Positions 37,406 through 46,362 of a DNA stretch of 58,250 nt are shown piece by piece; within the stretch, counting starts at the first letter, position 1, and each line of letters begins with the position of its first letter. The DNA lies in NCBI GenBank assembly GCA_027490985.1, contig JAIXXC010000228.1, positions 1 through 58,250 of the forward strand. Reading direction: 5' to 3'. Under the pieces are notes generated by a model. The model did no database searches. It saw nothing but the letters and a program-made list of their open reading frames with translations, and was not told the origin of the DNA. The position numbers and the translations under genes were made by a program. The DNA comes from Verrucomicrobiales bacterium. Its GTDB lineage: Bacteria > Verrucomicrobiota > Verrucomicrobiia > Limisphaerales > UBA9464.

Positions 37406-38767
37406 ATGCCCAGCGTTTACATCAAGACCTACGGTTGCCAGATGAACGAACGGGACAGCGAGGCTGTCTCGGCCCAACTCCTGGCCCGCGGCTATTCTCT
37501 GGCCGCTTCCGAAAACCAGGCCGACGTCGTGCTGCTGAACACCTGCAGTGTGCGCGACATGGCCGAGCAGAAGGCCCTGAGCAAGATGCAGAATGTCATC
37601 GGCGTGGACCGCAAGCGCGGCGGGCGCCAGATCCTCGGATTCCTGGGCTGCATGGCGCAGAGCCGGGGCGGCGAACTCATCGACCAACTCCCCGACGTGG
37701 ACCTGGTGCTCGGCACCCAGAAGACCCACCGGACCGGCGAATACCTCGATGCGCTGTTGTCGGGATCCCGCGACAAGGTCGTCGATACGGCCGAGGAAAC
37801 CGGCAGCGAGTCGGCCATCCGCGAGCACCTGGGCCACGGCATCGGCAACGATTCGCGCCCGGTCACCGCGTTCGTGAGCATCATGCAGGGCTGCAATCAG
37901 CACTGCACCTTCTGCATCGTCCCATCCACACGGGGCGAGGAGCGCAGCCGGCCCATGGACGACATCGTGGCCGAATGCCGCGAACTGGCCGCCCGCGGCG
38001 TCCGTGAGATCACCCTGCTCGGCCAGATCGTGACCAGCTACGGCCGCCGGATGTACCCGGTGCAGGACGGCCGCAGCGCCTTCGTGCAACTCATCGAGGC
38101 GGTGCACGCCATCGAAGGCATCGATCGGATCCGCTTCACCTCGCCGCACCCCAAGGGCTACGGCGACGACCTGGTCGAGGCCTACGGACGGCTCCCCAAG
38201 CTCGTCGAGAGTGCACATCTGCCCGTCCAGAGCGGCTCGAACCGCCTGCTCAAGCTCATGCACCGGGGATACACCCGGGAGCGTTTCCTCGAGATCATCG
38301 CCAAGTTGCGGGCCGTGCGCCCCGACATCGGCCTGAGCACCGACATCATCGTGGGCTTCCCGGGCGAGACCGAAGAGGACTTCCTGGAGACGCTGTCGCT
38401 GTGCCAAGAGATCCAATTCGACCAGGCGTTCCTGTTCAAATACAGCCGGCGGCGGGATACGCCGGCCGCGGCGATGCCCGACCAGTTGGCCGAGGAGGTC
38501 ATCGAGGATCGGCACCAGCGCCTCTTGGCCGAGATCAACCGGATGGCCATGGCCAAGTTCGAGGCGCACGTCGGTGGACTGGTCGAAGTGCTCGTCGAGG
38601 GGCCCAGCCACCGCAACCCGGCCCGCTACGAAGGCCGGACACGCACCAACAAGATCGCCGTCTTCGAAGGCTCCCCCCGTCATCACGGGCAGATCCTCAA
38701 CCTGCGGATCGAACGCGTGGGCAGCTTCACGCTCTACGGCAACCCAGCGATTCTCGGCCTCGACTGA
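37406..38767 (+). CDS. miaB: tRNA-2-methylthio-N6-dimethylallyladenosine synthase (MiaB)
   Basis: A 453-aa radical-SAM methylthiotransferase that adds a methylthio group to i6A37 of tRNA. The N-terminal UPF0004 domain has YIKTYGCQMNERDSE, LLNTCSVRDMAEQKA and FLGCMAQ with its three cluster cysteines. The radical-SAM CxxxCxxC is CNQHCTFC near residue 168, with VPSTRGEERSRP downstream. A TRAM domain closes the protein (VEVLVEG..NPARYEGRT). The track start 32 codons upstream lies close to the apaG start, so the ATG at 37406 is better. The MQGCNQHCTFC and STRGEERSRP blocks favour MiaB over RimO/MtaB. Confidence 0.96.
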   Translation: MPSVYIKTYGCQMNERDSEAVSAQLLARGYSLAASENQADVVLLNTCSVRDMAEQKALSKMQNVIGVDRKRGGRQILGFLGCMAQSRGGELIDQLPDVDLVLGTQKTHRTGEYLDALLSGSRDKVVDTAEETGSESAIREHLGHGIGNDSRPVTAFVSIMQGCNQHCTFCIVPSTRGEERSRPMDDIVAECRELAARGVREITLLGQIVTSYGRRMYPVQDGRSAFVQLIEAVHAIEGIDRIRFTSPHPKGYGDDLVEAYGRLPKLVESAHLPVQSGSNRLLKLMHRGYTRERFLEIIAKLRAVRPDIGLSTDIIVGFPGETEEDFLETLSLCQEIQFDQAFLFKYSRRRDTPAAAMPDQLAEEVIEDRHQRLLAEINRMAMAKFEAHVGGLVEVLVEGPSHRNPARYEGRTRTNKIAVFEGSPRHHGQILNLRIERVGSFTLYGNPAILGLD

Positions 38768-38785
38768 GCGGCTCGGCCCCGCCTC

Positions 38786-39682
38786 TCACCGGGACAGCAG
38801 GACGAGATACCGTTGGAGACGCTGCGACTCCGCGGCGTCGCGCCGCTCCTGATGGATCACATGCAGGTTCGCGATCATCCGCTGGAGACAGCGTCGGGCC
38901 GTGATCGGTTGGAGGAGAATGGACCCGTCGGACTCCGGCAACGCGAAGTGCGCCAGACGTTGACGGGCCTCGGAGCGGGTCACCAAACGCCCCCCGTGGA
39001 AGGCATCGATGAGCCACTCCCCCTGCGCATCCTGATAGCGACAGAGGAAATGCCCCGGCATCCCGATGCCCACCACCGGAAGCCCCAGACGCCGGGCCAC
39101 GAACTGATACAGACAACACAGCGTGATGGGGATGCCCCGCCGACGGTCGATGACCCGGTCCATGTAGCTGTTGTCGGGATCGAAATACTGCTCGGAATTG
39201 CCCCGAAATCCGTGTTCCCCGAAGAGCACGGCATTCAGAGCAGCAATCACTCCCGCCCCGTCCGTGGCGGCTTCCACCGCCGGCGCGGCGACCTGGGCCC
39301 ACCCATCCAACTGAGCCTGGTAGGCCTCGATCGGGGCCTCGGGGTTGCGGGTCCGGGCGAGCATCCAGACGGCTTCTTCGAGGTCGAAGTGCTCCCCGTG
39401 GCCGGCGCAGAACTCGAGGAATTCCCGATCGGCATCGATCCTCGCCCGGGCATCCCACAGTTCCCGGACGCGAGCCCGGATCACCGGATCGCCATGCAGC
39501 CGGTGGGCCTTCAACCACGGCTGGGGACGCCCCCGCGGAGCCAACTGTTCCCGGATGGTCTCGACCACCGTGGGATCGTCATCGCCCAGCAGAGTGAGCA
39601 AGGCCCGCTGTCGAACGGCCGATGGAGCCGATGAGGCCGATGGAGCCGGGCAACCTTCCGTGGTGGCTCCATCGGGATTCAT
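38786..39682 (-). CDS. SirB1-like transglutaminase-fold protein
   Basis: A 298-aa protein of the SirB1_N/transglutaminase-like family, which often accompanies TPR parts. The core block RRRGIPITLCCLYQFVARRLGLPVVGIGMPGHFLCRYQ matches the family's G-[NI]-P-x(7,8)-ARRLGLP-x-x-G-x-x-x-PGHF pattern. The GEWLIDAFHGGRLVTRSEARQRLA block and NLHVIHQERRD also fit the C-terminal helical repeat. Catalysis is uncertain; E. coli SirB1/YchA has no known activity. Its start overlaps the glcD stop by four bases, so it is coupled to that gene, third in an operon dedA-glcD-sirB1. Confidence 0.82.
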   Translation of the reverse strand: MNPDGATTEGCPAPSASSAPSAVRQRALLTLLGDDDPTVVETIREQLAPRGRPQPWLKAHRLHGDPVIRARVRELWDARARIDADREFLEFCAGHGEHFDLEEAVWMLARTRNPEAPIEAYQAQLDGWAQVAAPAVEAATDGAGVIAALNAVLFGEHGFRGNSEQYFDPDNSYMDRVIDRRRGIPITLCCLYQFVARRLGLPVVGIGMPGHFLCRYQDAQGEWLIDAFHGGRLVTRSEARQRLAHFALPESDGSILLQPITARRCLQRMIANLHVIHQERRDAAESQRLQRYLVLLSR

Positions 39683-41064
39683 GCGGCATCGAACATCTTT
39701 CCCGGATTGAGAATCCCCTGCGGGTCGAGCTCCCGCCGGAGCCCCCGCATCACCCGCATGGAGGCGTCGCCCAGGAACTTCGGCAGGAACTCCTTCTTGG
39801 CCACGCCGATGCCATGCTCACCGGTGATCGTGCCTCCGAGGCGGATGGCCTCGTCGAAGATTTCCCGGAAGGCCACATGCACCCGGTGCATTTCTTCGGT
39901 GTTGCGCTCGTCGGTCAGGAACGTGGGATGGAGATTGCCGTCTCCCATGTGACCAAAGGTGCCGATGCGGAGCCGGTGCTTCTTGGCCACCTGGTCGACA
40001 AAGCGGATCATCCGGGCCAACTCGCTGCGGGGCACGGTGGCGTCTTCGAGGATGGTCGTCGGCGACACCCGGGCCAGCGCGCTGAAGGCCGAACGACGCG
40101 CACCGGCCAGCGCATTGGCCTCGGCCTCGGTGGCCGCCTTGCGAACCTCCCGACACCCGTTGGCCCGGGCGATCTCTTCCATGCGAGCGGCTTCTTCAGC
40201 CACCTGGGCCGGATGACCGTCGGTTTCCATGAGCAGCAGGGCCTCGCAATCGGGGAGCCCGATCTTGGCGTAGTCTTCGACGCACCGGAGGGTGGTCCGG
40301 TCGAGGAACTCGAGGGTGCAGGGGATGATCTTGGCGGCGATGATGTCGGAGACCGTCTGGGCGGCCGCATCCATCGCATCGAAGGTGGCCATCAGGGTCT
40401 GCTTGGCCGCGGGCTGCGGGATGAGCCGGAGCAGCACCCGGGTGATCACGCCGAGGGTTCCCTCGCTGCCGATGAAGAGGTCTTTCAGGGAATACCCGGC
40501 GACGTCCTTCACGCACTTGTTGCCCGTGAAGAGGATCTCGCCGTCGGGCAGGACGACTTCCAGGCCCATCACGTAATTGCGGGTGATGCCGTACTTGAGC
40601 CCACGCAAACCGCCAGAATTCTCGGCCACGTTGCCGCCGATGGTGCTGATCTTCATCGAACCCGGATCGGGCGGATAGAACAGGCCGGCCGCCGCCGCCG
40701 CCTCGGCGATTTGCAGCGTGGTGGCCCCGGGTTCGGCCAGCAGGGTCAGGTTGGCCCGATCGACCTCCAGGATGCGGTTCATGTGCACCGTGCATAGGAC
40801 GATGCACCCGGGCACCGGCAGCGATCCCCCGCTCAGGCCCGTGCCGGAGCCCCGGGTGACCACGGGGGTTTTCGTGCGTTGGGCCAGACGCAGGACGGCC
40901 TGGATCTCGGCCGCGGTCCGCACAAACACCACACAACCGGGTTGCTGGGTCAGGGCGGCCGTACCGTCGAAGGCGTAGACCATCAGGTCTTCGGCCGAGG
41001 TGAGGACCGATCCGGGCCCGAGAAGCCCCACCAGTTCGGAGATGATTTCGGGGGAACACGCCAT
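39679..41064 (-). CDS. glcD: FAD-linked glycolate/2-hydroxyacid oxidase subunit (GlcD-like)
   Basis: A 461-aa GlcD-family flavoprotein. The FAD domain shows VVTRGSGTGLSGGSLPVPG, PPDPGSMKISTIGGNVAENSGGLRGLKYGITRNYVMGLEVVLPDGEI and DLFIGSEGTLGVITRVLL. The C-terminal part shows ARRSAFSALARVSPTTILEDATVPRS, FGHMGDGNLHPTFL and ITGEHGIGVAKKEFL, with LDPQGILNPGKM at the end. The TIGGNVAENSGGLRGLKYG block is the GlcD type. It lies three bases after dedA and overlaps the sirB1-like gene. No GlcE or GlcF is adjacent, unlike in E. coli. Confidence 0.93.
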   Translation of the reverse strand: MACSPEIISELVGLLGPGSVLTSAEDLMVYAFDGTAALTQQPGCVVFVRTAAEIQAVLRLAQRTKTPVVTRGSGTGLSGGSLPVPGCIVLCTVHMNRILEVDRANLTLLAEPGATTLQIAEAAAAAGLFYPPDPGSMKISTIGGNVAENSGGLRGLKYGITRNYVMGLEVVLPDGEILFTGNKCVKDVAGYSLKDLFIGSEGTLGVITRVLLRLIPQPAAKQTLMATFDAMDAAAQTVSDIIAAKIIPCTLEFLDRTTLRCVEDYAKIGLPDCEALLLMETDGHPAQVAEEAARMEEIARANGCREVRKAATEAEANALAGARRSAFSALARVSPTTILEDATVPRSELARMIRFVDQVAKKHRLRIGTFGHMGDGNLHPTFLTDERNTEEMHRVHVAFREIFDEAIRLGGTITGEHGIGVAKKEFLPKFLGDASMRVMRGLRRELDPQGILNPGKMFDAA

Positions 41065-41067
41065 GGT

Positions 41068-41721
41068 TCAGGCCTGGTTGGAGGGGGCTTTACGGGCCTT
41101 CCACGCTTCCCACACCACGGGCAGCACCGACACGAAGATGATGCCGAGCACGATCAGCTCGAAGCGCTTCTTCACGAATTCCAACTGTCCGAGAAACCAC
41201 CCCGCCGGGAGGATCAAGCCGACCCAGGCCAGCGCCCCGACGGCATTGACGAACATGAACCGCGACCGGTTCATCGCCCCCATGCCCGCCACGAACGGCG
41301 CGAAGGTGCGCACGATCGGAACGAACCGGGCCAGGATGACGGTCTTGCCCCCGTACACCTCGAAAAACCGCTGCGTCTTCTGCAGATACTCGGGCCGGAT
41401 GATCTTCGGAAATCGTCGGGTCAGATAACCGCCGGCAAACCGCCCCACCGAATAATTCACCGCGTCTCCGATGACGGCGGCGACGACCATCAAGGCCCCG
41501 GCCACCCAGACATTGAGACCCGAGGCCGGATTGGCCGCCACCGCGCCCACGGCGAAGAGCAGCGAATCACCCGGGAGCACCGGGGTGAACACCAACCCTG
41601 TCTCGGCGAAGATGATCAGGAAGAGGATGCCATAGACCCACGCGCCATGATCGCTGGTGAGTCGATACAGGTGGTCCTGCAGGTGCAGCACCACGTCGAG
41701 GAAAGCTTTGATGAGGTCCAT
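41068..41721 (-). CDS. DedA-family inner-membrane protein
   Basis: A 217-aa integral membrane protein of the DedA/VTT-domain family. Family landmarks are FAETGLVFTPVLPGDSLLFAVG near residue 38, VVAAVIGDAVNYSVGR, the F-E-x-Y-G-G-K-T block (FFEVYGGKTVILARFVPIVRTFAPFVAGMGAMNR) and final membrane helices. Members are linked to lipid flipping or membrane energetics; in some bacteria they are essential. The track's longer frame begins 191 codons upstream in another gene, so I took the ATG at 41721. It is first in the run dedA-glcD-sirB1. Confidence 0.92.
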   Translation of the reverse strand: MDLIKAFLDVVLHLQDHLYRLTSDHGAWVYGILFLIIFAETGLVFTPVLPGDSLLFAVGAVAANPASGLNVWVAGALMVVAAVIGDAVNYSVGRFAGGYLTRRFPKIIRPEYLQKTQRFFEVYGGKTVILARFVPIVRTFAPFVAGMGAMNRSRFMFVNAVGALAWVGLILPAGWFLGQLEFVKKRFELIVLGIIFVSVLPVVWEAWKARKAPSNQA

Positions 41722-41756
41722 GACGGGAAAGGGTTCTCGGAGTCGAGTTGGCGGGC

Positions 41757-42080
41757 TCAACGGCTCGGCGCAGCACCGCCGGCACCACGAACCTCGTCGA
41801 CTTCCTGCGTCTCCAATCGGATCGAGCGCCGGATGAACACCCAGGCGATGGCCCAGACGAAGGGGAAGAACAGCACCCCGAGCACCAGCCACGAGAGGGT
41901 GAACCCACCGACTCGACGGGCCATCTGATCCGGAGCCAGGTAATTGAGGAGGGGCAACCCCACCAAGGCCAACAGGAACGCGCTCGCGCACAGGATCGAC
42001 AAGGTCAACTGCCGCCGCATCAAACGATGAAGGAAGGCTTCGGAATGGATGTCCCGGTCGGGAGGGGCGGGGTCGGACAT
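41757..42080 (-). CDS. Small membrane protein, DUF485-like
   Basis: A 107-aa protein with two membrane helices (LSILCASAFLLALVGLPLLNYLA and LSWLVLGVLFFPFVWAIAWVF), a loop between them with LGFTL-type text (RVGGFTLSW), and a basic end IRRSIRLE. This layout fits DUF485 proteins, which usually sit beside a sodium/solute symporter such as ActP. No symporter is adjacent here. The gene ends 35 bases before the dedA start and may belong to the same transcript. The family call is by helix pattern and I am not certain of it. Confidence 0.55.
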   Translation of the reverse strand: MSDPAPPDRDIHSEAFLHRLMRRQLTLSILCASAFLLALVGLPLLNYLAPDQMARRVGGFTLSWLVLGVLFFPFVWAIAWVFIRRSIRLETQEVDEVRGAGGAAPSR

Positions 42081-42194
42081 GAGCGCAGGATGGGGCGAAA
42101 GCCCGACCGCCGTCCAAGCGATTTGCAGGCGGCTCCAGGGAATCACCGGTGGACGACCGTTGCCCGGACCCGAATCGCCCCACAGGATTCCCCC

Positions 42195-42779
42195 ATGAAG
42201 GTGACAGTCTATTGCGCATCGAGTTCGGCAGCCCATCCGGACTATGCGCAGGCGGCCCATGACTTCGGAGGCCTCTTGGCCCGCGCTGGCGCAACCACGG
42301 TCTACGGGGGCGGCGCCATCGGATCGATGGGGCGTCTGGCCGACGGAGCCCTGGCCGCGGGCGGGCGCGTGATCGGCATCCTGCCCCGGTTCATGGGAGA
42401 CCTCGAGTGGGCGCATCCGCGACTGAGCGAGGTGATCTGGACCGAGACCATGGCCGAGCGCAAACAACGGCTGGCCAGCGAAGGCGACGCCATGGTGACC
42501 TTGCCCGGCGGCACCGGCACGCTCGAGGAACTGCTCGAAGTGCTGACCCTGAAACGCCTGGGGCTGCTGTTGAAGCCGGTGATCATCGTCAATCAGCGCG
42601 GGTTCTACGCCCCACTGCTCCGCCTGCTCGACGACTGCGTGGCCGAATCGTTCATGCATCCCCGGCATCGGGAGATGTGGACCGTCGTGGACCGGGTGGA
42701 TCAGGTCATTCCGGCCATCGAGTCCAGCCCGGCCTGGACTGCCGAGGCCCGGGATTTCGCTGTCCAGAAATCGCTCTGA
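42195..42779 (+). CDS. LOG-family protein (TIGR00730), phosphoribohydrolase-like
   Basis: A 194-aa Rossmann-like protein. The N-terminal VYCASSSAAHPDYAQAAHDFGGLLAR, TTVYGGGAIGSMGRLADGALAAGGRVIGILP, and the catalytic signature LPGGTGTLEELLE (PGGxGTxxE, about residue 110) identify the family. Plant and some bacterial members release free cytokinin from its ribotide; many bacterial ones have other or unknown nucleotide substrates. TMAERKQRL carries the conserved arginine. The frame is open upstream but the ATG at 42195 fits family length. It is divergent from the DUF485-like gene. Confidence 0.9.
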   Translation: MKVTVYCASSSAAHPDYAQAAHDFGGLLARAGATTVYGGGAIGSMGRLADGALAAGGRVIGILPRFMGDLEWAHPRLSEVIWTETMAERKQRLASEGDAMVTLPGGTGTLEELLEVLTLKRLGLLLKPVIIVNQRGFYAPLLRLLDDCVAESFMHPRHREMWTVVDRVDQVIPAIESSPAWTAEARDFAVQKSL

Positions 42780-42848
42780 TCCCATTCGCCCTCCGTTCAC
42801 TCCCGTTCCGGCTTGCGGCCGACCGAGCGACGGGCGGAGGCTCGTCCC

Positions 42849-44741
42849 ATGGAGTTCGCCCAACGCCTGTGGATCACCCTCCTCTCGGTCGGCTTCTGCT
42901 TCGCCTCGCTCACCACCCTCGGAGACACCCCGGCCGATCCCAACGCCGCGTGGTTGGCCGAGCACTACACCAAATATGAGCACCGCATCCCCATGCGCGA
43001 CGGCGTGCGACTCTTCACCCGCGTGTATGTGCCCAAAGACGAGTCCGAGAGCTACCCGATCCTGCTGACGCGAACGCCCTACACGGTGAAACCGTACGGG
43101 GTGGACAACTACAACGACCCCGATGGCACCTTCGCCGCACTGGCCAAGGACCGGTTCATCATGGTGTCGCAGGATGTCCGCGGCCGCTTCGGATCGGAGG
43201 GGAAGTTTGTGCACATGCGCCCCTTCAACCCCAACAAGGAGCTCAAAGATACCGACGAAAGCACCGATGCCTGGGACACCATCGATTGGCTGGTCAAGAA
43301 CACGCCCAACAACAACGGCAAGGTGGGCATGTTCGGGATCTCGTACCCGGGCTTCTACACGTCGATGGGCATGATCGATTCCCATCCCGCCCTGAAGGCG
43401 GCCAGCCCGCAGGCCCCGATCACCGATTGGTTCATCGGCGACGACATCCACCACAACGGCGCGTTCTTCCTGTCGCAGAATTTCGGCTTCTTCTGGTGGT
43501 TCGAATTGCCCAGCGAGGATCCGCTGCGCGACGCCGGCCGGAAGTTCGTGTTCAACAACGCCGACGGCTACGACTTCTTCCTGCGGATGGGGTCGCTCGG
43601 GAACTCAGAAACCCTGCACTTCAAGCAGCGCGTGCCCATCTGGACCGAGTTCCTCGATCACCCCAACTACGACGCCTACTGGCAGGCCCGCAACATCCGC
43701 CCGCACCTCAAGAACGTGCGCTGCGCGGTGCTCACCGTCGGCGGGTGGTTCGACGGAGAAGATCTCTTCGGAGCCCTCGAGACCTACCGATGGACCGAGA
43801 AGCTCAATCCGGGGATCACCAACCTGCTGGTGATGGGTCCCTGGACCCATGGGCAATGGAGCCGCGGGCCCGGCGATCGGGTGGGTGACGTCGATTTCCA
43901 CGTGAAGACCGGGGAGCATTACCGCGAGAAGATCGAGCTGCCGTTCTTCCGCCAGTTCCTCAAGGGCGACACCAACCGCTTCCAACCCGAGGCCCAGATG
44001 TTCGAGACGGGCACCCATCGCTGGCGGCGCTTTGACGCCTGGCCGCCGGCACGGGCGACCTCGCAAACCCTGTATTTCCACCCCGGAGGCCGCCTCGTGG
44101 CCGGCACCCCGCCCCCGGCGACCGACACCGGCTACGACGAATTCCCCAGCGATCCGGCCAAACCCGTCCCCTTTTCGCAGGAGGTCACCACCGACTACCC
44201 GCGCGGCTACCCGACCCACGACCAGCGATTCGCGGCTTCGCGCCCGGATGTCCTGGTTTATGAAACCGAGCCGCTCGAAGAAGACCTGACCCTCGCCGGC
44301 CCCCTCGAGGCCACGCTGCAGGTGGCCACCACCGGCACCGACGCCGACTGGGTGGTGAAGATCGTGGACGTGTACCCGCCCGACTTCCCCGATCCGCAAC
44401 CCAACCCGGCCCACCTGCGGATGGGCGGTTACCAGCAGCTCATCCGCGGCGATGTGATGCGCAGCCGTTTCCGCAAGAGCTTCGAACACCCGGAACCCCT
44501 GAGGCCCGGTGAGGTGACCCCCGTGGCCTTCACCCTCCCCGACGTGCTCCACACCTTCCGTCGCGGTCACCGCGTGCAAATCCAGGTCCAAAGCAGCTGG
44601 TTCCCGCTGGTGGACCGCAATCCGCAGATCTTCGTGCCCAACATCGCCCGGGCCCAGGCCGCCGACTTCCGCAAAGCCCTCCATCAAGTCCACCGCACAC
44701 CGAAGGCCCCCTCGGCCGTGACCGTGCGAGTCTTGAAGTGA
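42849..44741 (+). CDS. CocE/NonD-family exported hydrolase (X-Pro dipeptidyl-peptidase-like)
   Basis: A 630-aa alpha/beta hydrolase with a signal peptide (LSVGFCFASLTTLGDTPA) from MEFAQRLW. The catalytic domain has MRDGVRLFTRVYVPKD, the nucleophile elbow GISYPGF at about residue 171, a Trp-rich cap region (FFWWFELPS) and the probable acid and histidine regions GGWFDGEDLFG and GPWTHGQWSR. The C-terminal jellyroll domain starts near ETEPLEEDLTLAGPLEATLQV and ends with the family sequence PVAFTLPDVLHTFRRGHRVQIQVQSSWFP. Relatives are glutaryl-7-ACA acylases, alpha-amino ester hydrolases and cocaine esterase. Substrate unknown. A repeat cluster follows. Confidence 0.9.
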   Translation: MEFAQRLWITLLSVGFCFASLTTLGDTPADPNAAWLAEHYTKYEHRIPMRDGVRLFTRVYVPKDESESYPILLTRTPYTVKPYGVDNYNDPDGTFAALAKDRFIMVSQDVRGRFGSEGKFVHMRPFNPNKELKDTDESTDAWDTIDWLVKNTPNNNGKVGMFGISYPGFYTSMGMIDSHPALKAASPQAPITDWFIGDDIHHNGAFFLSQNFGFFWWFELPSEDPLRDAGRKFVFNNADGYDFFLRMGSLGNSETLHFKQRVPIWTEFLDHPNYDAYWQARNIRPHLKNVRCAVLTVGGWFDGEDLFGALETYRWTEKLNPGITNLLVMGPWTHGQWSRGPGDRVGDVDFHVKTGEHYREKIELPFFRQFLKGDTNRFQPEAQMFETGTHRWRRFDAWPPARATSQTLYFHPGGRLVAGTPPPATDTGYDEFPSDPAKPVPFSQEVTTDYPRGYPTHDQRFAASRPDVLVYETEPLEEDLTLAGPLEATLQVATTGTDADWVVKIVDVYPPDFPDPQPNPAHLRMGGYQQLIRGDVMRSRFRKSFEHPEPLRPGEVTPVAFTLPDVLHTFRRGHRVQIQVQSSWFPLVDRNPQIFVPNIARAQAADFRKALHQVHRTPKAPSAVTVRVLK

Positions 44742-44742
44742 G

Positions 44743-44767
44743 GCACGAGCATTGCGGGCGACGGCCC
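44743..44767 (+). repeat. Repeat cluster, direct copy 1
   Basis: A 25-bp sequence opening gcacgagcattgcgggcgac occurs here and again, identically, at 44867-44891. It starts just after the CocE-hydrolase stop codon and heads a 150-bp repeat cluster before the MFS gene. A third, inverted and slightly diverged copy lies between the two. Confidence 0.85.
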
Positions 44768-44790
44768 CATCCCCCCGCCCCGCCCCATAA

Positions 44791-44814
44791 GCGGGATCGG
44801 GCCATAGCCCGCAA
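44791..44814 (-). repeat. Repeat cluster, inverted copy
   Basis: Read on the minus strand this segment begins ttgcgggctatggcccg and matches the direct copies at about 21 of 24 positions over their ttgcgggcgacggcccgatcccgc part. With either direct copy it can form a long hairpin. Confidence 0.75.
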
Positions 44815-44866
44815 CGGATCGTAAGCACCCTTCCCCCCGCGCGCGCAGCGCGAATCATCCTTCGAC

Positions 44867-44891
44867 GCACGAGCATTGCGGGCGACGGCCC
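44867..44891 (+). repeat. Repeat cluster, direct copy 2
   Basis: Identical over 25 bases to the copy at 44743-44767, with further partial similarity on the right. It lies 95 bases before the MFS start, so it may be in that gene's leader. Confidence 0.85.
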
Positions 44892-44985
44892 GATCCCGCG
44901 CCCCCCCACCGCCCCCAAGCGGACGAGTTCGGGCTTGGCTCCCGGGCGGGAAGGGCGCTCAATTTGCGGACTCCCTCCCGATTGC

Positions 44986-46344
44986 ATGAGCACCGACTCG
45001 CCCCAGTTCCTGTCCCGCGAGGCCACCGTGGCCGGGCCAGGATTCTCGCGGTGGTTGGTGCCACCGGCGGCGATCGCCGTGCACATGTGCATCGGCGAGG
45101 TCTACGGTTTCAGCGTCTTCAATGAACCCCTGAGCCGACTCCTCGGCGCCACCGCACACGACCCGGCTCGGGATTGGACCATTCCGCAGATCGGTTGGAT
45201 CTACTCGATCGCCTTGGTCCTGCTCGGACTTTCCGCCGCGGTGTTCGGCAAATGGGTCGAGCGCAGCGGCCCCCGCAAAGTGATGGTCACGAGCGCCACC
45301 TGCTTCTGTTCCGGACTGGTGTTGTCGGGCATCGGAGTGCAGCAGCACTGGCTGTGGCTGGTGTACCTGGGATACGGCGTGATCGGCGGCATCGGACTCG
45401 GACTGGGCTACATCGCCCCGGTGTCCACCCTGATGAAATGGTTTCCGGATCGGCCCGGCATGGCCACGGGCATGGCCATCATGGGCTTCGGCGGAGGCGC
45501 ATTGATCGGGGCCCCTCTCGGCGTGACCCTGATGGCGCATTTCAAGACGGCCACCGATCCGGGCGTCGCGTCCACGTTCTTCGCCATGGCCGGCCTGTAT
45601 GCCGTCTGGATGCTCTTCGGAGCCTGGCTCGTCCGGGTGCCCGCGGCCGATTGGAAGCCAGCGGGTTGGCAACCCGCGGCGGCCGGATCCAAGGCCGGAC
45701 CCGCCCAGGCGGTGTCCGTGGATCAGGCCTGGAAGACCCCCCAATTCTGGCTCCTGTGGATCGTCTTGTGCATGAACGTCAGCGCGGGCATCGGTGTGCT
45801 CGGACAGGCCTCGCTCATGTGCCAAGACCTCTTCGGTGTCAGCGCCGCCGTCGGAGGCGGATTCGCCGGACTGCTGTCGCTCTTCAACATGGGAGGCCGC
45901 TTCCTCTGGTCGTCGGTGTCCGACCTCACCGGCCGGCGCACGGTGTATGCGATCTACTTCCTCCTGGGAGCCCTGCTCTACGCACTGGTGCCCTGGACCC
46001 AGAAGATCGGCAGCCGCGCCCTGTTCGTCGCCGTGACCGCGGTGATCATCTCCATGTATGGCGGTGGTTTCGCCACCATCCCGGCCTACTTGCGCGATCT
46101 CTTCGGAACCCATCAGGTCGGGGCCATCCATGGCCGACTGATCACGGCCTGGTCGCTGGCGGCCATCGTCGGCCCAAATCTCATCAACTACATCTCCGCC
46201 GCGAAGAAGAAGGCCGGCGTGCCCGCGGCCGAAGCCTACAACAGCACCCTGTACCTGATGTGCGGCCTGCTGCTGGTGGGGCTGATCGCCAACCTGCTGG
46301 TGCGCCCGGTGCATCCGCGACACCACCTGGCAACGGCCCGATAG
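44986..46344 (+). CDS. OFA-family MFS transporter (oxalate/formate antiporter-type)
   Basis: A 452-aa, 12-helix major facilitator. OFA-type text includes MCIGEVYGFSVFNEPLSRL in helix 1, the loop GKWVERSGPRKVM, GYGVIGGIGLGLGYIAPVSTLMKWFPDRPGMATGMAIMGFGGGALIG in helices 4-5, the central DQAWKTPQFWLLWIVLCMNVSAGIG and GRFLWSSVSDLTGRRTVYAIYF. The WFPDRPGMATGMA motif is characteristic of OFA. Substrates are usually monocarboxylates such as oxalate, formate or others; not determinable. The start at 44986 follows the repeat cluster. It is followed by a gene for a 55-aa partner protein. Confidence 0.92.
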   Translation: MSTDSPQFLSREATVAGPGFSRWLVPPAAIAVHMCIGEVYGFSVFNEPLSRLLGATAHDPARDWTIPQIGWIYSIALVLLGLSAAVFGKWVERSGPRKVMVTSATCFCSGLVLSGIGVQQHWLWLVYLGYGVIGGIGLGLGYIAPVSTLMKWFPDRPGMATGMAIMGFGGGALIGAPLGVTLMAHFKTATDPGVASTFFAMAGLYAVWMLFGAWLVRVPAADWKPAGWQPAAAGSKAGPAQAVSVDQAWKTPQFWLLWIVLCMNVSAGIGVLGQASLMCQDLFGVSAAVGGGFAGLLSLFNMGGRFLWSSVSDLTGRRTVYAIYFLLGALLYALVPWTQKIGSRALFVAVTAVIISMYGGGFATIPAYLRDLFGTHQVGAIHGRLITAWSLAAIVGPNLINYISAAKKKAGVPAAEAYNSTLYLMCGLLLVGLIANLLVRPVHPRHHLATAR

Positions 46345-46362
46345 CCTCCCCCCCCGCGCACC

